Shown one piece after another: positions 14,601 to 24,593 of a stretch of 60,000 nt of DNA. The notes under the pieces are model-generated. The model did not search any database. It was not told the DNA's origin and worked only from the letters and a program-made list of their open reading frames with translations. The stretch is taken from NCBI GenBank assembly GCA_009746045.1, contig RPFO01000164.1:3255874-3315873 (forward strand), written 5' to 3'. How positions within the stretch are numbered: the stretch's first letter is position 1; the number at the start of each line of letters is the position of its first letter. The translations under genes and the position numbers were made by a program. The stretch comes from Mesostigma viride. Lineage: Eukaryota; Streptophyta; Mesostigmatophyceae; Mesostigmatales; Mesostigmataceae.

Positions 14601-16434
14601 TTATAGCAAACGTTTTTTCTGGCAGACGACACAAGATGTCATCTGTTTCTGTTATGTGTACTTGTGGTGTATGGACATGAAATAGGGCGAAATGAGCTCC
14701 CCAGGATCCCGAGCACTACTGTGTTGCCTATCCTAGATGTTCTACGCATTAAATATGACCTACACGTGCGGCACTGTGGGGCATACCCTCCTCACCTTTT
14801 AGGCCTAGCGGACGCACTTGACTACCAGGGAGGGGGGGGGGGGGGGGGGGTAGGCGTGTTTGGGTCTCATTGAATTTTCATTACCTGTCATATGATGCTC
14901 GTTTTCCACAGCTTCCAACCACTTTCTCTGTCTTCATGGTCCTATCATCACAACCCTCATCCTTGATAGCAGATGGTGCTACTCTCATATTGTTCACCTC
15001 TGCGGAGGGGATCCTTGGGTTGTAGTTCCTACATTACCATCCAGCCAATGGGTTTATACACCAACCTCGTGTTGATGGTGCATGTTGTGTCATTCAAGGG
15101 GTGGCACCGGCTCTGCGCTCGGGTATCTCGGACCATGAGGGTTTCCTAGCTGTGCCATCGCTGATTGTTCCCCAAAGATTGCTAGCTGGGATCGTCTTAT
15201 TTGTGGCATCTATTGGAGGATGGCATGCACGCGTTCGTATTCATGATTTCAGTGCCAGTCGCTCCGCGCTGCCCACTCGTCTCTGTCGGGAGGGATGCTA
15301 GCACAGACACGCGCATAACAGATACTGATTGACAGAGTTGGCAGTAGTGTGGTCACTTGCAATTGCATCACCTTGCGACTGCCCATGAGGCATGATGTTT
15401 CTTTGCCTGGTTTCTCTTATCGTTTGCGTCCTCCAAACTGGATGCTATGGTTCTCGGTGGGCTGTCCATATTTACTCGACGACGTAACACCAGCCATGCA
15501 GTCAAGAGCAACCATGGGATGTGTGCCAAGAGAACGTTGAGATGTAATTCCTGGAGCAGGAGGTTCTGGTATCCTGAGCAGTGTGCCTTCGTGCGCATCA
15601 TTCTCTTGAAACTTCTGGGTGCTTGTTGTCCCTGTGCAGGTCCCTGCCAGCTTGGCGGGCCTCCCTGCCATCTCCTTGCCCGTCGGCATGGAGCTGGATA
15701 CTGGCATGCCTCTATCGATCCAGGTGAGAGACCTGCCGCACAATGCTGCCGAGGCAGGCTGTTCAAGTGCATCACTCGCTCCGATAGGGCCATGAAAAGA
15801 AGCGTCCACGGCTCTGGTACAGCATTTTACTTAGTGTACAGCATCGTTGCCTCGGGGCACCACGACGAGCTTCGAGATAACACGCAACATAACCGAGACA
15901 GGCAAGACTGCACAACCTGGGTGGCTTGATGCTCATTTCCATCATGATTATTTTCCACTGCTGTGCTAACAACTAGGATGTAATTTGCCATAGTCAGCTA
16001 GTTTTCCAACCTAGATTAAATGTGCACCTCAGGGATCTCCAATGTGTGCTCAGCTGTTGCGAGTCAACTTGCATTGATCCGGGTATATGTGAGTCCTTTT
16101 CAATTATAGCGCAAAAATGTATAAGTCGATCGTAGTACTATAGTTACTGCTGTCGTTTCTGCGAACATCTGCTGATCTCCGATCTATCGTGTTAACTCTT
16201 CGTGAAAATCCTTTCTGACTGCAATCTGTTTGATCCTGCCTTGCCCTCTCTATCGCCTGTGTTCAAATGGTGGCCTTGCCCATTCACTGCTTTTGTCAGA
16301 TGATAGCACCACAGTTTCATGAACAGGTCCTGCTTTCAACCGCCGAAGTGTTGGAGCATTGCGTGGCTACTTCTTCCTTATCAAACTTCCCAAGCATGGG
16401 ATCCTGGCAGGGGGCTAGCCCTCTGCTACCATGA
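2663..16434 (+). CDS. gatA: Glutamyl-tRNA(Gln) amidotransferase subunit A, 14 exons
   Basis: Amidase-signature subunit of the organellar GatCAB complex, which converts Glu-tRNA(Gln) to Gln-tRNA(Gln) using ammonia from glutamine. Exons: 2663-2731, 2870-3028, 5899-5973, 6661-6730, 7781-7983, 8687-8794, 9447-9743, 10340-10453, 11790-11915, 12596-12673, 13365-13463, 14473-14523, 15640-15723, 16300-16434. Every junction is GT-AG and phase-compatible, giving 555 residues. Catalytic Ser-cisSer-Lys elements are present: Lys76 (PVAVK, before DNFCVRG), GGSSGGS at 152-158, and DTGGSVR with Ser178. Later family blocks include the SNLARYDG segment, [25 protein letters not shown] and [15 protein letters not shown]. 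The chosen start gives no clear transit peptide, so an upstream exon may be missing. The last exon ends inside an exact 70-bp tandem duplication. Family assignment is secure; the 5' end is not. Confidence 0.93.
3485..3878 (+). repeat. (GTGGGC)n microsatellite, about 65 copies
   Basis: Nearly pure hexanucleotide array in gatA intron 2 with two visible interruptions (near 3545 and 3760), followed by a run of 14 G (3881-3894). Long open frames in five of six readings (RG, GV, AW, HA and RP dipeptides) are artefacts of the repeat. Each unit supplies one GGG separated by CGT, so the sense strand fits the G-quadruplex pattern throughout. Confidence 0.97.
4456..5449 (+). repeat. 71-bp tandem satellite, exactly 14 copies
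   Basis: Unit of 71 bp with very low divergence; variants sit at fixed sites (TAGTGTG/TAGTTTG, GCTATG/GTTATG, TTCCG/TTCTG). It lies in gatA intron 2, upstream of exon 3. Each unit holds a pyrimidine tract ending in TAG (CTTGTTTTCCTTGCCTAG), which resembles a 3' splice site. Confidence 0.97.
10559..10629 (+). mobile_element. Retroelement 3' end with hairpin and TTAA tail
   Basis: Plus-strand 3' terminus inside gatA intron 8. It contains the outer GTGCTCC/GGAGCAC-type arms, the CTCCC-CAAC-GGGAG hairpin (10590-10603) and a tail of TTAA repeats (10613-10629). It matches the 3' end of the ORF1-only element at 42 kb. It is heavily 5'-truncated with no coding sequence. Confidence 0.8.
10643..10800 (+). 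repeat. 37-39 bp tandem repeat, 4 copies, in gatA intron 8
   Basis: Four diverged units, each carrying a TTCCATGTCCGCATGAA-like core. It directly follows the retroelement tail, and nothing suggests coding. Confidence 0.85.
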
Positions 16435-16507
16435 TGGTACTTCTTCCTTATCAAACTTCCCAAGCATGGGATCCTGGCAGGGGGCTAGCCCTCTGCTACC
16501 ATGATGG
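16368..16507 (+). repeat. Exact 70-bp tandem duplication across the gatA stop codon
   Basis: The two 70-bp copies (16368-16437, 16438-16507) are identical. The first contains the end of the last gatA exon and its TGA (16432-16434); the second is therefore untranslated. It is a very recent local duplication of an exon end. Confidence 0.95.
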
Positions 16508-16840
16508 CATGATTGGGCACCGTATGAAATCACTGCCTGCCTTCAAGCAAGCGCTGCTCATCTCATGGTGGTGTCGTTCATGTACTAGTAATGTTCCAAA
16601 ACATTTTGCCAGTTTCTGATGCGACTGAACAGTGTTATAGTGAGCCAACAGAGTGAGTGCCCAGGCTGAGCCCACACATCCATGCCACTTGATCAGTGCA
16701 AGCAACATGCACAGCCAGTATCCTTAGCTCGACTATTCTCGGCTGCAGGCCCCAGGTTGCATGCTTTGAACATCCATAGTAGTTCATGCAAGGACAAACA
16801 AGCAACCATGCCATCTTCCTCCATAAGTTGGCAGTTGTAT

Positions 16841-17118
16841 AATTAATTAGTTAATTAATTAGACTCGTGCTCCCGTTGGGGAGTCACGGAGCATTAACCC
16901 CGATGGATGGATGGATGGATGGATGGATGGATGGATGGATGGATGGATGGATGGATGGATGGATGGATGGATGGATGGATGGATGGATGGATGGATGGAT
17001 GGATGGATGGATGGATGGATGGATGGATGGATGGATGGATGGATGGATGGATGGATGGATGGATGGATGGATGGATGGATTAATTAATTAATTAATAGAC
17101 ACGTGACTGCGTCACATG
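16841..17118 (-). repeat. Compound repeat: TTAA tract, hairpin, (GGAT)n, TTAA tract, second hairpin
   Basis: TTAA repeats at 16841-16861, the CTCCC-GTTG-GGGAG hairpin (16870-16883), a GGAT array of about 44 units (16902-17079), TTAA repeats (17080-17098), then a different hairpin CACGTGAC-TGC-GTCACATG (17100-17118). The first part recurs inverted at 45.62-45.69 kb with only a few GGAT units, so the microsatellite has expanded within an element. Confidence 0.85.
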
Positions 17119-17462
17119 AGCATAAGTCCTCAGTGGGAGGGGAACATGGGATGGAATGGATGGTATAAGCTATCTAAGTCCTAGTTACATGGGATGGATG
17201 GATGGATGGGTGGGTGCAAGTCCTACCGGTCTAATCTATCTACATCATCTACCTACAACGTCTATCTAAACAACATCACTAACTACAACATCGATCTAAA
17301 CAACATCATGCTACCCTAGGGGAGCTGTCTGGCGTGCCTCCCGCGGGTTTGCACACGCGGGCGCTTCCCCACAGGGTGGGGCTCGTTGTCCTCTATGACC
17401 TGGGCCCACTTGGCCTTGTCCATCATCTTCTTCCAAATCACGGAGAGGCCTAGGCCCCCCAT

Positions 17463-18730
17463 TAATTAATTAATTAATTAGGAACATCACTCCGTTGGGA
17501 GTCAATGTAGCACATATCCCTGAGAAGCCCTGGGCATATGGCTTTTAATACATCCTAGGCTACTTCATGCAAGGGTGGGAATGTAAGCTACCCTTGCTCT
17601 AGGTGCACCAGGGCACCGGCACCACCATGCTGTCTCAGGTTCAACCCGCCTAAGGGGGGGATCCTGGCACGGGGGAGGAAGATCATCAGGGCAATACAAG
17701 GGCTAGGGCAGGGCTTCTCGACAGAGAGCATCTCTCTGCATAGGCATAGCATGGCTAAATTCTTAATGCAACATCCATGGGGTCCCATTATAGACATAGC
17801 GTGGCTAAATGTTGAAGGCATCATCCATGGGGGCCATTATGGGCGCATATGCGCGGGGGCCACATGCTAGGCTAAGCCTTACTAATCTACACTACTGGTA
17901 TATATATTCCTAGTCTGAGGTGGCAGGAGGGGGCTGCCAGGGCTTGTGGTCAACGTGGATGACCGCCCCCCTCCAGTATACCGGCTTCCCCCGTGCGCTC
18001 TGCCGGAGCTGGAGGTAGGTCGGCCATAGCTCGCGTCGCCGCTGTTGCTGGGCCAGGGTCAAGTCGTCGTCCAGCGTGAAGCGAGTCTCCGAGAGCTTCT
18101 TGCGGCATGACATTAAGGAACGCCAGCTTGTCCGCTATGTACACTTAAAGGTGAGGAGCACGGGTGCCGGGCCAGCCTTCCCCCGCGCGCGGGGGAGGCG
18201 GACAGCCGACATGTCCAGCTCACCAGTGAGTAGCATGGGGGCAAAAATGTCCTCAAGAAGGCTCGTGGAGGTCTCACCTGCCGGCTGGTCGAAGTGCTTG
18301 ACGATGACATTGTGGCTGCGCCGGGCGATGTCGGCTTCTTCGCGAAGGTCGAGGGCTTGTTGCTTGAGTTGTGCCGAGATGGTGGAGGTGGTGGAGGTGG
18401 TGTGCTGCTTAAGCAAGTCCGCCCAGGTGGAGGGAGCATCGCCGGCCGGGCCAGTAGGCGCCGGCTGGGCGCGGCGATGTCCTTCACGGCCGCCTGGGCG
18501 GTGAGGCCGGCGGTGTCATGCAAGCTCTCAAGGGCGTTGGCGGTGGCTTGAAGGCGTTGGTCGAGGTCGAGGAGCTGGGCTTTGATGTCGGCAGTGGAGG
18601 TGGAAATGGCAGTGGAGGTGGCGGTGAGGTGAGGAATTAGTTCAGCAGCCAGCGGGCCACCCATTGCTGCGACGTCAGCAGCAAGGGGGGTCACGTGCTG
18701 CTGGAAGGCTTCCGTGAGGATGGAACGGAA
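17463..18730 (-). mobile_element. 5'-truncated ORF1-only L1-like element
   Basis: Bounded by 11-bp target-site duplications. Reading on the minus strand it begins inside ORF1 (18730), runs to the ORF1 stop at 17910-17912, has about 400 bp of 3' UTR, the hairpin ACTCC-GTTG-GGAGT (17489-17502) and a TTAA tail (17463-17480). No ORF2 lies between ORF1 and the tail. The ORF1 part is homologous to the complete copy at 22.6-24.6 kb but has frame disruptions. Confidence 0.85.
17910..18730 (-). pseudogene. L1 ORF1p-like pseudogene (truncated)
   Basis: Encodes the coiled-coil, RRM-like and C-terminal regions of an L1-type ORF1 protein, with the signature FTLDDDLTLAQQQRRRELWP followed by YWRGAVIHVD. 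The N-terminal half is absent and at least one frame change breaks the reading between the RRM-like and C-terminal parts near 18,110. Confidence 0.8.
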
Positions 18731-18813
18731 AGGCCCCCCATGTCCAGAACTAGCTTTCTTTGAAGGTGCGGGCCTTGCGGCGTCTAACATCACGGGGCCC
18801 GGCCCACGTCAGG

Positions 18814-19637
18814 AGTTGTATAAGACTCGGCCTTTGGCACAATTTTGCCTTTCTCGGCGGCCACTCTGAGCACAGTGGGGCCTATGTACCCAACGAGTTA
18901 TGAGACATGCACGTACCATATGAAGCGATGCTGGAACTAGATTTACACTGAATAGTCTGATCTGTGCTTGTGGTGATTCCACTACACAGCAAGGAGGGCA
19001 GAGACACCCATCCATCTCTCACTGCCAAGAGCATGCATGCCTCAGGTACGTGCAATAAAAAAACTGCTCACGAGGAGAGCTTAATAAGCATCTACTGTGG
19101 GCGGACACTAAGGCCTGGCGTCAGCGGACGCGTACGTAGCATTGGCATGTCCGGAGCCTTGGCAAACACTACGTAATCATTAATTAGCATGGAGCCATGT
19201 GTCAAAGCTATAGGCGCTAGGCATGGTATAATAGAAGTACGCTCAAGCCAGTAAAATTATAGCTGCATGTCTATTTTCATAGACATGAGCATGTTGAAAC
19301 ATGCATATTTGATTAATTCACTTCCATCATCATGCCATCATCGCAACTAGCAAAAGTGTACCACCCTTATGCTGGATCGACAGGATCGTTCGATTACCCC
19401 TCATATTTTTCCAGTGGGAGCCCTGGGTGCGGGGGTGCCACCACTGCCACGTGGAGTGGTAATCTAATCGGCCCTGAACCCCATTTTGAAGAGGCTAAAC
19501 GTAAACCTCTTTGGCATCTGTCACCCCCTATAGTCACTCTATAGTGACAGCGGCCTATAGGAGGGAGTTCTTCCCCCCTCCTGCGCAGGGGGTACATGAT
19601 GTAACACCCGTGAAACTTGAGGCAGTTGCTACCTAGG
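18814..19637. other. No gene seen
   Basis: No recognisable coding sequence. A small hairpin (GTCACT-CTAT-AGTGAC) lies at about 19533-19550. Confidence 0.5.
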
Positions 19638-20320
19638 TAGACGCCCTGGCCACGCAGATCCCCAAGATCGCCGAGCGAACAGCCACCATCGCGCCGCCCA
19701 ACCTGCCAGTGGGGCCAGGGATGACCCCTCGACTTGCGCCTGGTGGGACTGGCCTGCTCAAGAGCCAGGCAACCTCGATATTCCACCACTGCCATCACCA
19801 CCAAGCTCCAGGAGCTGGAAGACACGCGTCGCGAGGCCGCTGACCACCACCGTCGCCGCTGCCAGGTCGAATCATCATCAGGCGCTTCGACAAGGGCCCG
19901 CGGGGAGACCCCAGACTCTCTTCTCGACGAGCTCAGGAACCAGCTCTTGGCATGCATGGAGCTTCCAGGTGCGACCCTGCAGGGCGCATGCAGGCCTACC
20001 GCCTGCCCCATCCGGCACGGCCGGAACAAGGCTGGGCCCCCTCCAGTGGTCCTTACCTTCAGCGACATCCCAGCCCAAGTTCGGTTCCTCAGATCTCGCC
20101 GCAAGAAGCTGCATGGTGAACACCCCCTGGTCGCTTGACGACGACCTGACGCCAGCCCAGCAGCAGCAACGCCGCAACCAGTGGCCCGACTACATTCGCC
20201 ACGTACCATGCATTAGACCCCATGCAACCCCGAGAAGCCCCAATTGTACTGGCGGGGCGGGAACCTTTATATGTCAACAAGATACTGTGGAAGGCTGGAA
20301 GCCCCCCCAAGCTCGATCCC
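19638..20320 (+). pseudogene. Degenerate L1 ORF1p-like copy
   Basis: Fragments in several plus-strand frames match the 42-kb ORF1: ALATQIPKIAERTATIA near the start, a TKLQELEDTRREA-like coil, then WSLDDDLTPAQQQQRR and YWRGGNLYVN towards the end. Frameshifts and substitutions have destroyed the frame. It is older than, and opposite in orientation to, the two ORF1 copies on either side. Confidence 0.75.
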
Positions 20321-20458
20321 CCGGGATAGAGCACAGTTGTCTAAATGGGGGCAATCGACAATAATGGGATAGCTCAGGCATATATTACAGCACTTGAAAT
20401 GATATTAGCGCACAGCGTTTTAGTTATAGCTCCGGCACCTTGTGGCCATCAGCTTGCA

Positions 20459-20630
20459 ACACGTGCTCCCGTCGGGGAGTCACGGAGCACCGAAGTGCTT
20501 TTAATCCCTGTATATGCACTAGAACAGGAACTAGGAAGGGCAGAGACCCCCTTTCTCCTTCATGCCAGAGGCATGCTGGTACAGCAGCAATCGGATGTCC
20601 ACGATAGACGATCCGGCAAATATTAATTGC
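20459..20630 (-). mobile_element. Retroelement 3'-UTR fragment
   Basis: Homologous to the 3' UTR of the 42-kb element: outer GTGCTCC/GGAGCAC arms, the CTCCC-GTCG-GGGAG hairpin (20466-20479), the ATCCCTG and GGGCAGAGACC blocks and CGATCCGGCAAA. No TTAA tail remains. Confidence 0.7.
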
Positions 20631-20644
20631 ACACCTTAGCCGAT

Positions 20645-20850
20645 CGACGTCTTGAGCCCACCTCACCTTTGTAGCATATAAGCTATGCGTCAGCCTACCT
20701 ATTATATGGTATTGCATGGTTGTATTGCACCGGCCGGCCCACAGTGTTGCGCCCCGGCACCATATGCTGTGGATCGAGAGCGGCTAGAGCTGTGGCCTTC
20801 CCACTTGCGGCAGTGAGAGAACTGAGCTAGGGCGCCCTCAGCCCTCCTTA
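20645..20850 (+). repeat. Dispersed repeat R1, copy 1
   Basis: Shares long blocks with 56.70-56.94 kb (GTCTTGAGCCCAC, GCTATGCGTCA, GCATGGTTGTATTGCACC, ACAGTGTTGCG, GGCAGTGAGAGAA) and, inverted, with 45.75-45.85 kb. It is non-coding. Confidence 0.8.
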
Positions 20851-21206
20851 ACTCTTCAACCGTCTGGACTGGAACCACCATAACGGACTGAGTTTGGGTA
20901 TCTTTGTGCGCCTGAGAGTATATCTAGCCTAAAAACATTTTCTGGCCCACCCTTGGAACCAAGCATGCTTTTATGTTGAATAAAGTTTGGGTAATGTGGT
21001 TGGTCACATATCCATGCCCCATGCGTGCTATAAATAGCACCCCCCCCAGGGGGGTACGGTGCACATGGGGTTGGAGACATATATAATGCATTATAGACCA
21101 TTTACACAAATCAGGTGGCCCTGGCCTTTTAAAGGCAGTTTATTAGGATCACAGGCATGCCATCAATGCATTCACAGCATGAAATGTCACAGAACTGCAC
21201 ATGCTA

Positions 21207-21274
21207 GCTAGCAAACAGCCCAAAATAGCTCAGACCGTTATAACGGTGCAAGCTATTTTGGGACGGTTGCTAGA
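21207..21274. repeat. Long imperfect palindrome
   Basis: Perfect 12-bp arms CCCAAAATAGCT (21219-21230) and AGCTATTTTGGG (21251-21262) enclose a second perfect palindrome, ACCGTTATAACGGT (21234-21247). Outer flanks (TAGCAA and TTGCTA) extend the pairing. It could be a small inverted-repeat element or a hairpin remnant. Confidence 0.8.
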
Positions 21275-22220
21275 ACTGCCGTATAGGTTTCCTATCCCAA
21301 AGTGGCACAAAACAACAACTAGATGGCCACAAAAGCAATGCCAACACCATGTCCAGCATATAAGACACAAGCTCATGCTATACAATAGGTGTAAGGCTCA
21401 TATCAAGGCCTAAAGCGCGCGTACAAAGGGTGGCAAGGAGCTACATCACTAACACACCCAATGAACGACAAAACACCTCTGTGTTCTTGGAAACAATGAA
21501 TAAAACAATAGGAATAAGTTGGTATAATGCTCCCATGCAAACAGGTTATGGGTATCTCCACGATTTTCACATGCAATGGATGCAAAACAAGAAGGTGGGC
21601 GTTGGCCAGCAAAACAAGAAGCCACGCCTAACACTGGTCAGAAAAAGAACTTGTCTCGGGGTGCTTGACCAAGGAAAAGCATTGGGTAATCAACGTTACC
21701 ATATTAGTGACCGATAACAATCGTTACCTCGCTATTTCCGTTGCAGCATCAGCTAACGGTGACCAAACATGGTCCGAAATCTGCTTGACCTGATGGTATT
21801 CCCCAACCATGACAAGCCGATGCGTAGAGGCAGCAAAACAACAAAAAGACAATCACAACCCCTCGGTAATAACTCTGATATTAGCCTTAAACGATAATAC
21901 AACTATATACGGCTAATAGAACACGCTTGGAGGCTAGAACGTACCAGGTCGGTACAGCAGATTACCTTTCTTGCGCGAGCCAGCACGCCAGAGTAATGGA
22001 CGTAGCCTCGAGCCTTTACTGGCTGCCAATGCTAATAAATCTTGTTGGGAACAACGTACTTAATTGATCGATGCGCAGATGTCTGGGAAAATTCGGCCTA
22101 GCAACATGCAGCACTCGCACCATCACTGACTGGCCGCTAACATCATTTGCTGCGCCCGACCAGCACCCCGAGACCCATCTACGCATCTCCAAACCTCCCA
22201 TGGCTAGGGTTATTAAATTT
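21275..22220. other. No gene seen
   Basis: Only short open frames without recognisable motifs. It lies downstream of the LINE ORF2 stop on the minus strand and may include that element's 3' UTR. Confidence 0.45.
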
Positions 22221-22578
22221 TTAGGACATAAGGATCATGCACGGGACGGCTGTCTGGCGCACGTGCCTCCCACGGGATTGCACACGCGGGCGCTTCCCCA
22301 CTGGGGGGGGCTCGTTGTCCTCTATGACCTGGGCCCACTTAATTGGCCTTGTCCATAATCTTCTTCCAAATCACGGAGAGGCCTAGGCCCCCCATGTCCT
22401 CTACTAGCTGTTCTTTGAAGGTGCGGGCCTTGCGGCGTCTAACGTCACTGGGCCCGGCCCACGTCAGGAGGTGCCGGCCAGGCTGGGCTGAGCGCAGTCC
22501 TGCGGGGGGGCCACGTGAGGTGTCTACCTGGTTGGTGCGAGCTAGGTGCCCTACTAGCTGCAGGCGTCGCTGCTTAAT

Positions 22579-24593
22579 TAATTAATTAATTAATTAAAAT
22601 CATAGCTCCGTTGGGAGCATATGTAACACATAGCCCTGAGAAAGGGGCATCTATGGGTTTGTAATACAATCAGGGCTACAACCTGCAGGTGGAGGATGTA
22701 CAACTGTCACCTGCTCTGGGTGCACAAGGTGCACCTGCACCGCCATGATGGTTCATGCCTCCTTATCAAGCACAGGCACCCAGGGGGGGCTTGAGGAGAG
22801 GGCCTAGAAGGCCTGCATGACATATGGGGTGGAGGGTATGTGGCTAGGCTATAGCTGGTGTACACATGGCATCTCAGCAGAGAGTAACTCCCTGCATAGG
22901 CATCGCATGGCTAAATTCTTAATGCATCATCCATGGGAGGTCCCATTGTAGGCTGGGCGCGGCTAAATACTGAAAGCAACATCCATGGGGGCCATTATGG
23001 GCGCACATGCGCGTGGGCCACTTGCAAAGGCTAAGCCTATCTAATCTACACTACTGGTATATTCCCTAGTCTGGGGTGGCAGGAGGGGCCTGCCAGGGCT
23101 TGTGGTCAACGTGGATGACCGCCCCCCTCCAGTATACCGGCTTCCCCCCTGCACGCTGCCGGAGCTGAAGGTAGGTCGGCCATAGCTCGCGTCGCCGCTG
23201 TTGCTGGGCCAGGGTCAAGTCGTCGTCCAGCGTGAAGCGAGTCTCCGCGAGCTTCTTGCGGCATTTAAGGAACGCCAGCTTGTCCGTCATGTACTTAAAG
23301 GTGAGGAGCACGGGTGCCGGGCCAGCCTTCCCCCGCGCGCGGGGGAGGCGGACAGCCGACATGTCCAGCTCACCAGTGAGTAACATGGGGGCAAGAATGG
23401 CGCGCTTAACTGCCTCAAGGAGACTCGTGGAGGTCTCACCTGCCGGCTGGTCGAAGTGCTTGACGATGACATTGTGGCTGCGCTTGTCGAGCTCGGCCGC
23501 CTCGCGAAGGTCGAGGGCTTGTTGCTTGAGTTGTGCCGCGATGGTGGAGGTGGTGGAGGTGGTATGATGCTTAAGCAAGTCCGCCCAGGTGGAGGGAACA
23601 TCACTGGCCGGGCCAGCAGGTGCCGGCTGGGCAGCGATTTCCTGCACCGCTTGGGCGGTGAGGCCGGCGGTGTCATGCAAGCTCTCAAGGGCGGTGGCGG
23701 TGGCTTGAAGGCGTTGGTCGAGGTCGAGGAGCTGGGCTTTGATGTCGGCAGTGAAGGCGGAAACGGCGGTGGAGGTGGAGGCGGCGGCGGTGGAAATGTG
23801 AGGAAGTTCAGCAGTCAGCGTGCCGCCGATTGCTGAAATGTCGGCAGCAAGGGGGGTCACGTGCTGCTGAAAGGCTTCCGCGAGGATGGAACGAAGGGTG
23901 GGGGCGGTGACGGTTGCAGCCCAGATCTCGCCGTCGGAGCGCTGGAGAAGGGAGTTGAGGATGGCGTGCTGGAGTTCGGGGCGGGGGATGTTTCCGGGCA
24001 GCGGGAGGGGGAGCCATCGGCGGCCGTCCGGGAGGAGGAGGCGACGGTTGGAGTGGAGATGGTGGCACAGGTCGTGAAGCGAAGCGTAATCCCCGAAGAA
24101 GATGCAGCGCATAGCATCGGTCGGAGAAATGGTGGCCCAGTCGTAATCTGCGACCTTGAAAGGCCGGGGCCGAAAGCGCGGTTCTGAGGGGCTTGAAGAC
24201 CCTCCTGTTTGGTCGGCTGAGCGGGTGCGCTTGGGGTCAGGCGATGCAGATGGCGAGGCGTTAAGGCCGGGAGGTTGCTGGACGACCACCAGTGCACGAC
24301 TAGTGTCATCGCCGCCTGCCGGACCTGATGGCGAAGCTGCAGCCGGAGCTGCAGACGTATTTTCATTGCCGAGCGCAGCCGCCAGGCTGCGTTGCGTAGA
24401 GGCGCGTTTATTCGCCATATATTGCGTAATAGCGTCGGGAAATTATATCAGCATGTGCGTCTTAGAAAGACGAAGCGATTGTGATATTCACGGCTAAATT
24501 CGGTGCTCAAACGTGAAAGTTATGAGCTCCGACAGCCATGGCTACCTCGTGGCCGGAATTTGGCTCATAGAAGTGCCGAGATCTCTCACACGA
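22579..24593 (-). mobile_element. Complete ORF1-only L1-like retroelement, about 2.0 kb
   Basis: Flanked by the 11-bp duplication CGCTGCTTAAT (22568-22578 and 24594-24604). On the minus strand it has a 175-bp 5' UTR, an intact ORF1 (24418-23066), a 3' UTR of about 450 bp, the hairpin GCTCC-GTTG-GGAGC (22605-22618) and a TTAA tail (22579-22597). There is no room for ORF2 between ORF1 and the tail. Removing the element restores an uninterrupted ORF2 reading in the flanks, which supports these ends. It must be mobilised in trans if active. Confidence 0.88.
23066..24418 (-). CDS. L1 ORF1p-like RNA-binding protein, intact
   Basis: 450 residues. The N-terminal 65 are rich in Ser, Ala and Pro. A region up to about residue 170 has no match I know. 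Residues about 195-290 are heptad-like (LLDLDQRLQATATALESL and later AAQLKQQALDLREAAEL), consistent with the trimerising coil of L1 ORF1p. An RRM-like block follows (NVIVKHFDQ, then APVLLTFKY), and a C-terminal domain with FTLDDDLTLAQQQRRRELWP and YWRGAVIHVD. In L1 elements this protein coats the RNA and acts as a nucleic-acid chaperone. Here it is the only protein the element encodes. The start is the first ATG in frame, 175 bp inside the element. Confidence 0.85.
   Translation of the reverse strand: MANKRASTQRSLAAALGNENTSAAPAAASPSGPAGGDDTSRALVVVQQPPGLNASPSASPDPKRTRSADQTGGSSSPSEPRFRPRPFKVADYDWATISPTDAMRCIFFGDYASLHDLCHHLHSNRRLLLPDGRRWLPLPLPGNIPRPELQHAILNSLLQRSDGEIWAATVTAPTLRSILAEAFQQHVTPLAADISAIGGTLTAELPHISTAAASTSTAVSAFTADIKAQLLDLDQRLQATATALESLHDTAGLTAQAVQEIAAQPAPAGPASDVPSTWADLLKHHTTSTTSTIAAQLKQQALDLREAAELDKRSHNVIVKHFDQPAGETSTSLLEAVKRAILAPMLLTGELDMSAVRLPRARGKAGPAPVLLTFKYMTDKLAFLKCRKKLAETRFTLDDDLTLAQQQRRRELWPTYLQLRQRAGGKPVYWRGAVIHVDHKPWQAPPATPD

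Larger units (their letters stand above)
17320..18813 (-). pseudogene. LINE ORF2 C-terminal fragment, split by an ORF1-only insertion
   Basis: The two pieces (18813-18731 and 17462-17320) read as one minus-strand stretch related to the ORF2 end at 22.2 kb: an Arg/Lys-rich segment, then GGLGLSVIWKK, then a basic tail. An element is inserted between them with the 11-bp duplication AGGCCCCCCAT (17452-17462 and 18731-18741). It is a short remnant without reverse-transcriptase motifs; assignment rests on similarity to the longer copy. Confidence 0.65.

Noticed and set aside
16867-17091. Open frame with repeated DGWM
   Set aside because: Reading of the GGAT microsatellite.
19394-20209. Minus-strand open frame of 271 codons
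   Set aside because: Antisense to the degenerate ORF1 copy, which matches L1 ORF1p in plus-strand frames.
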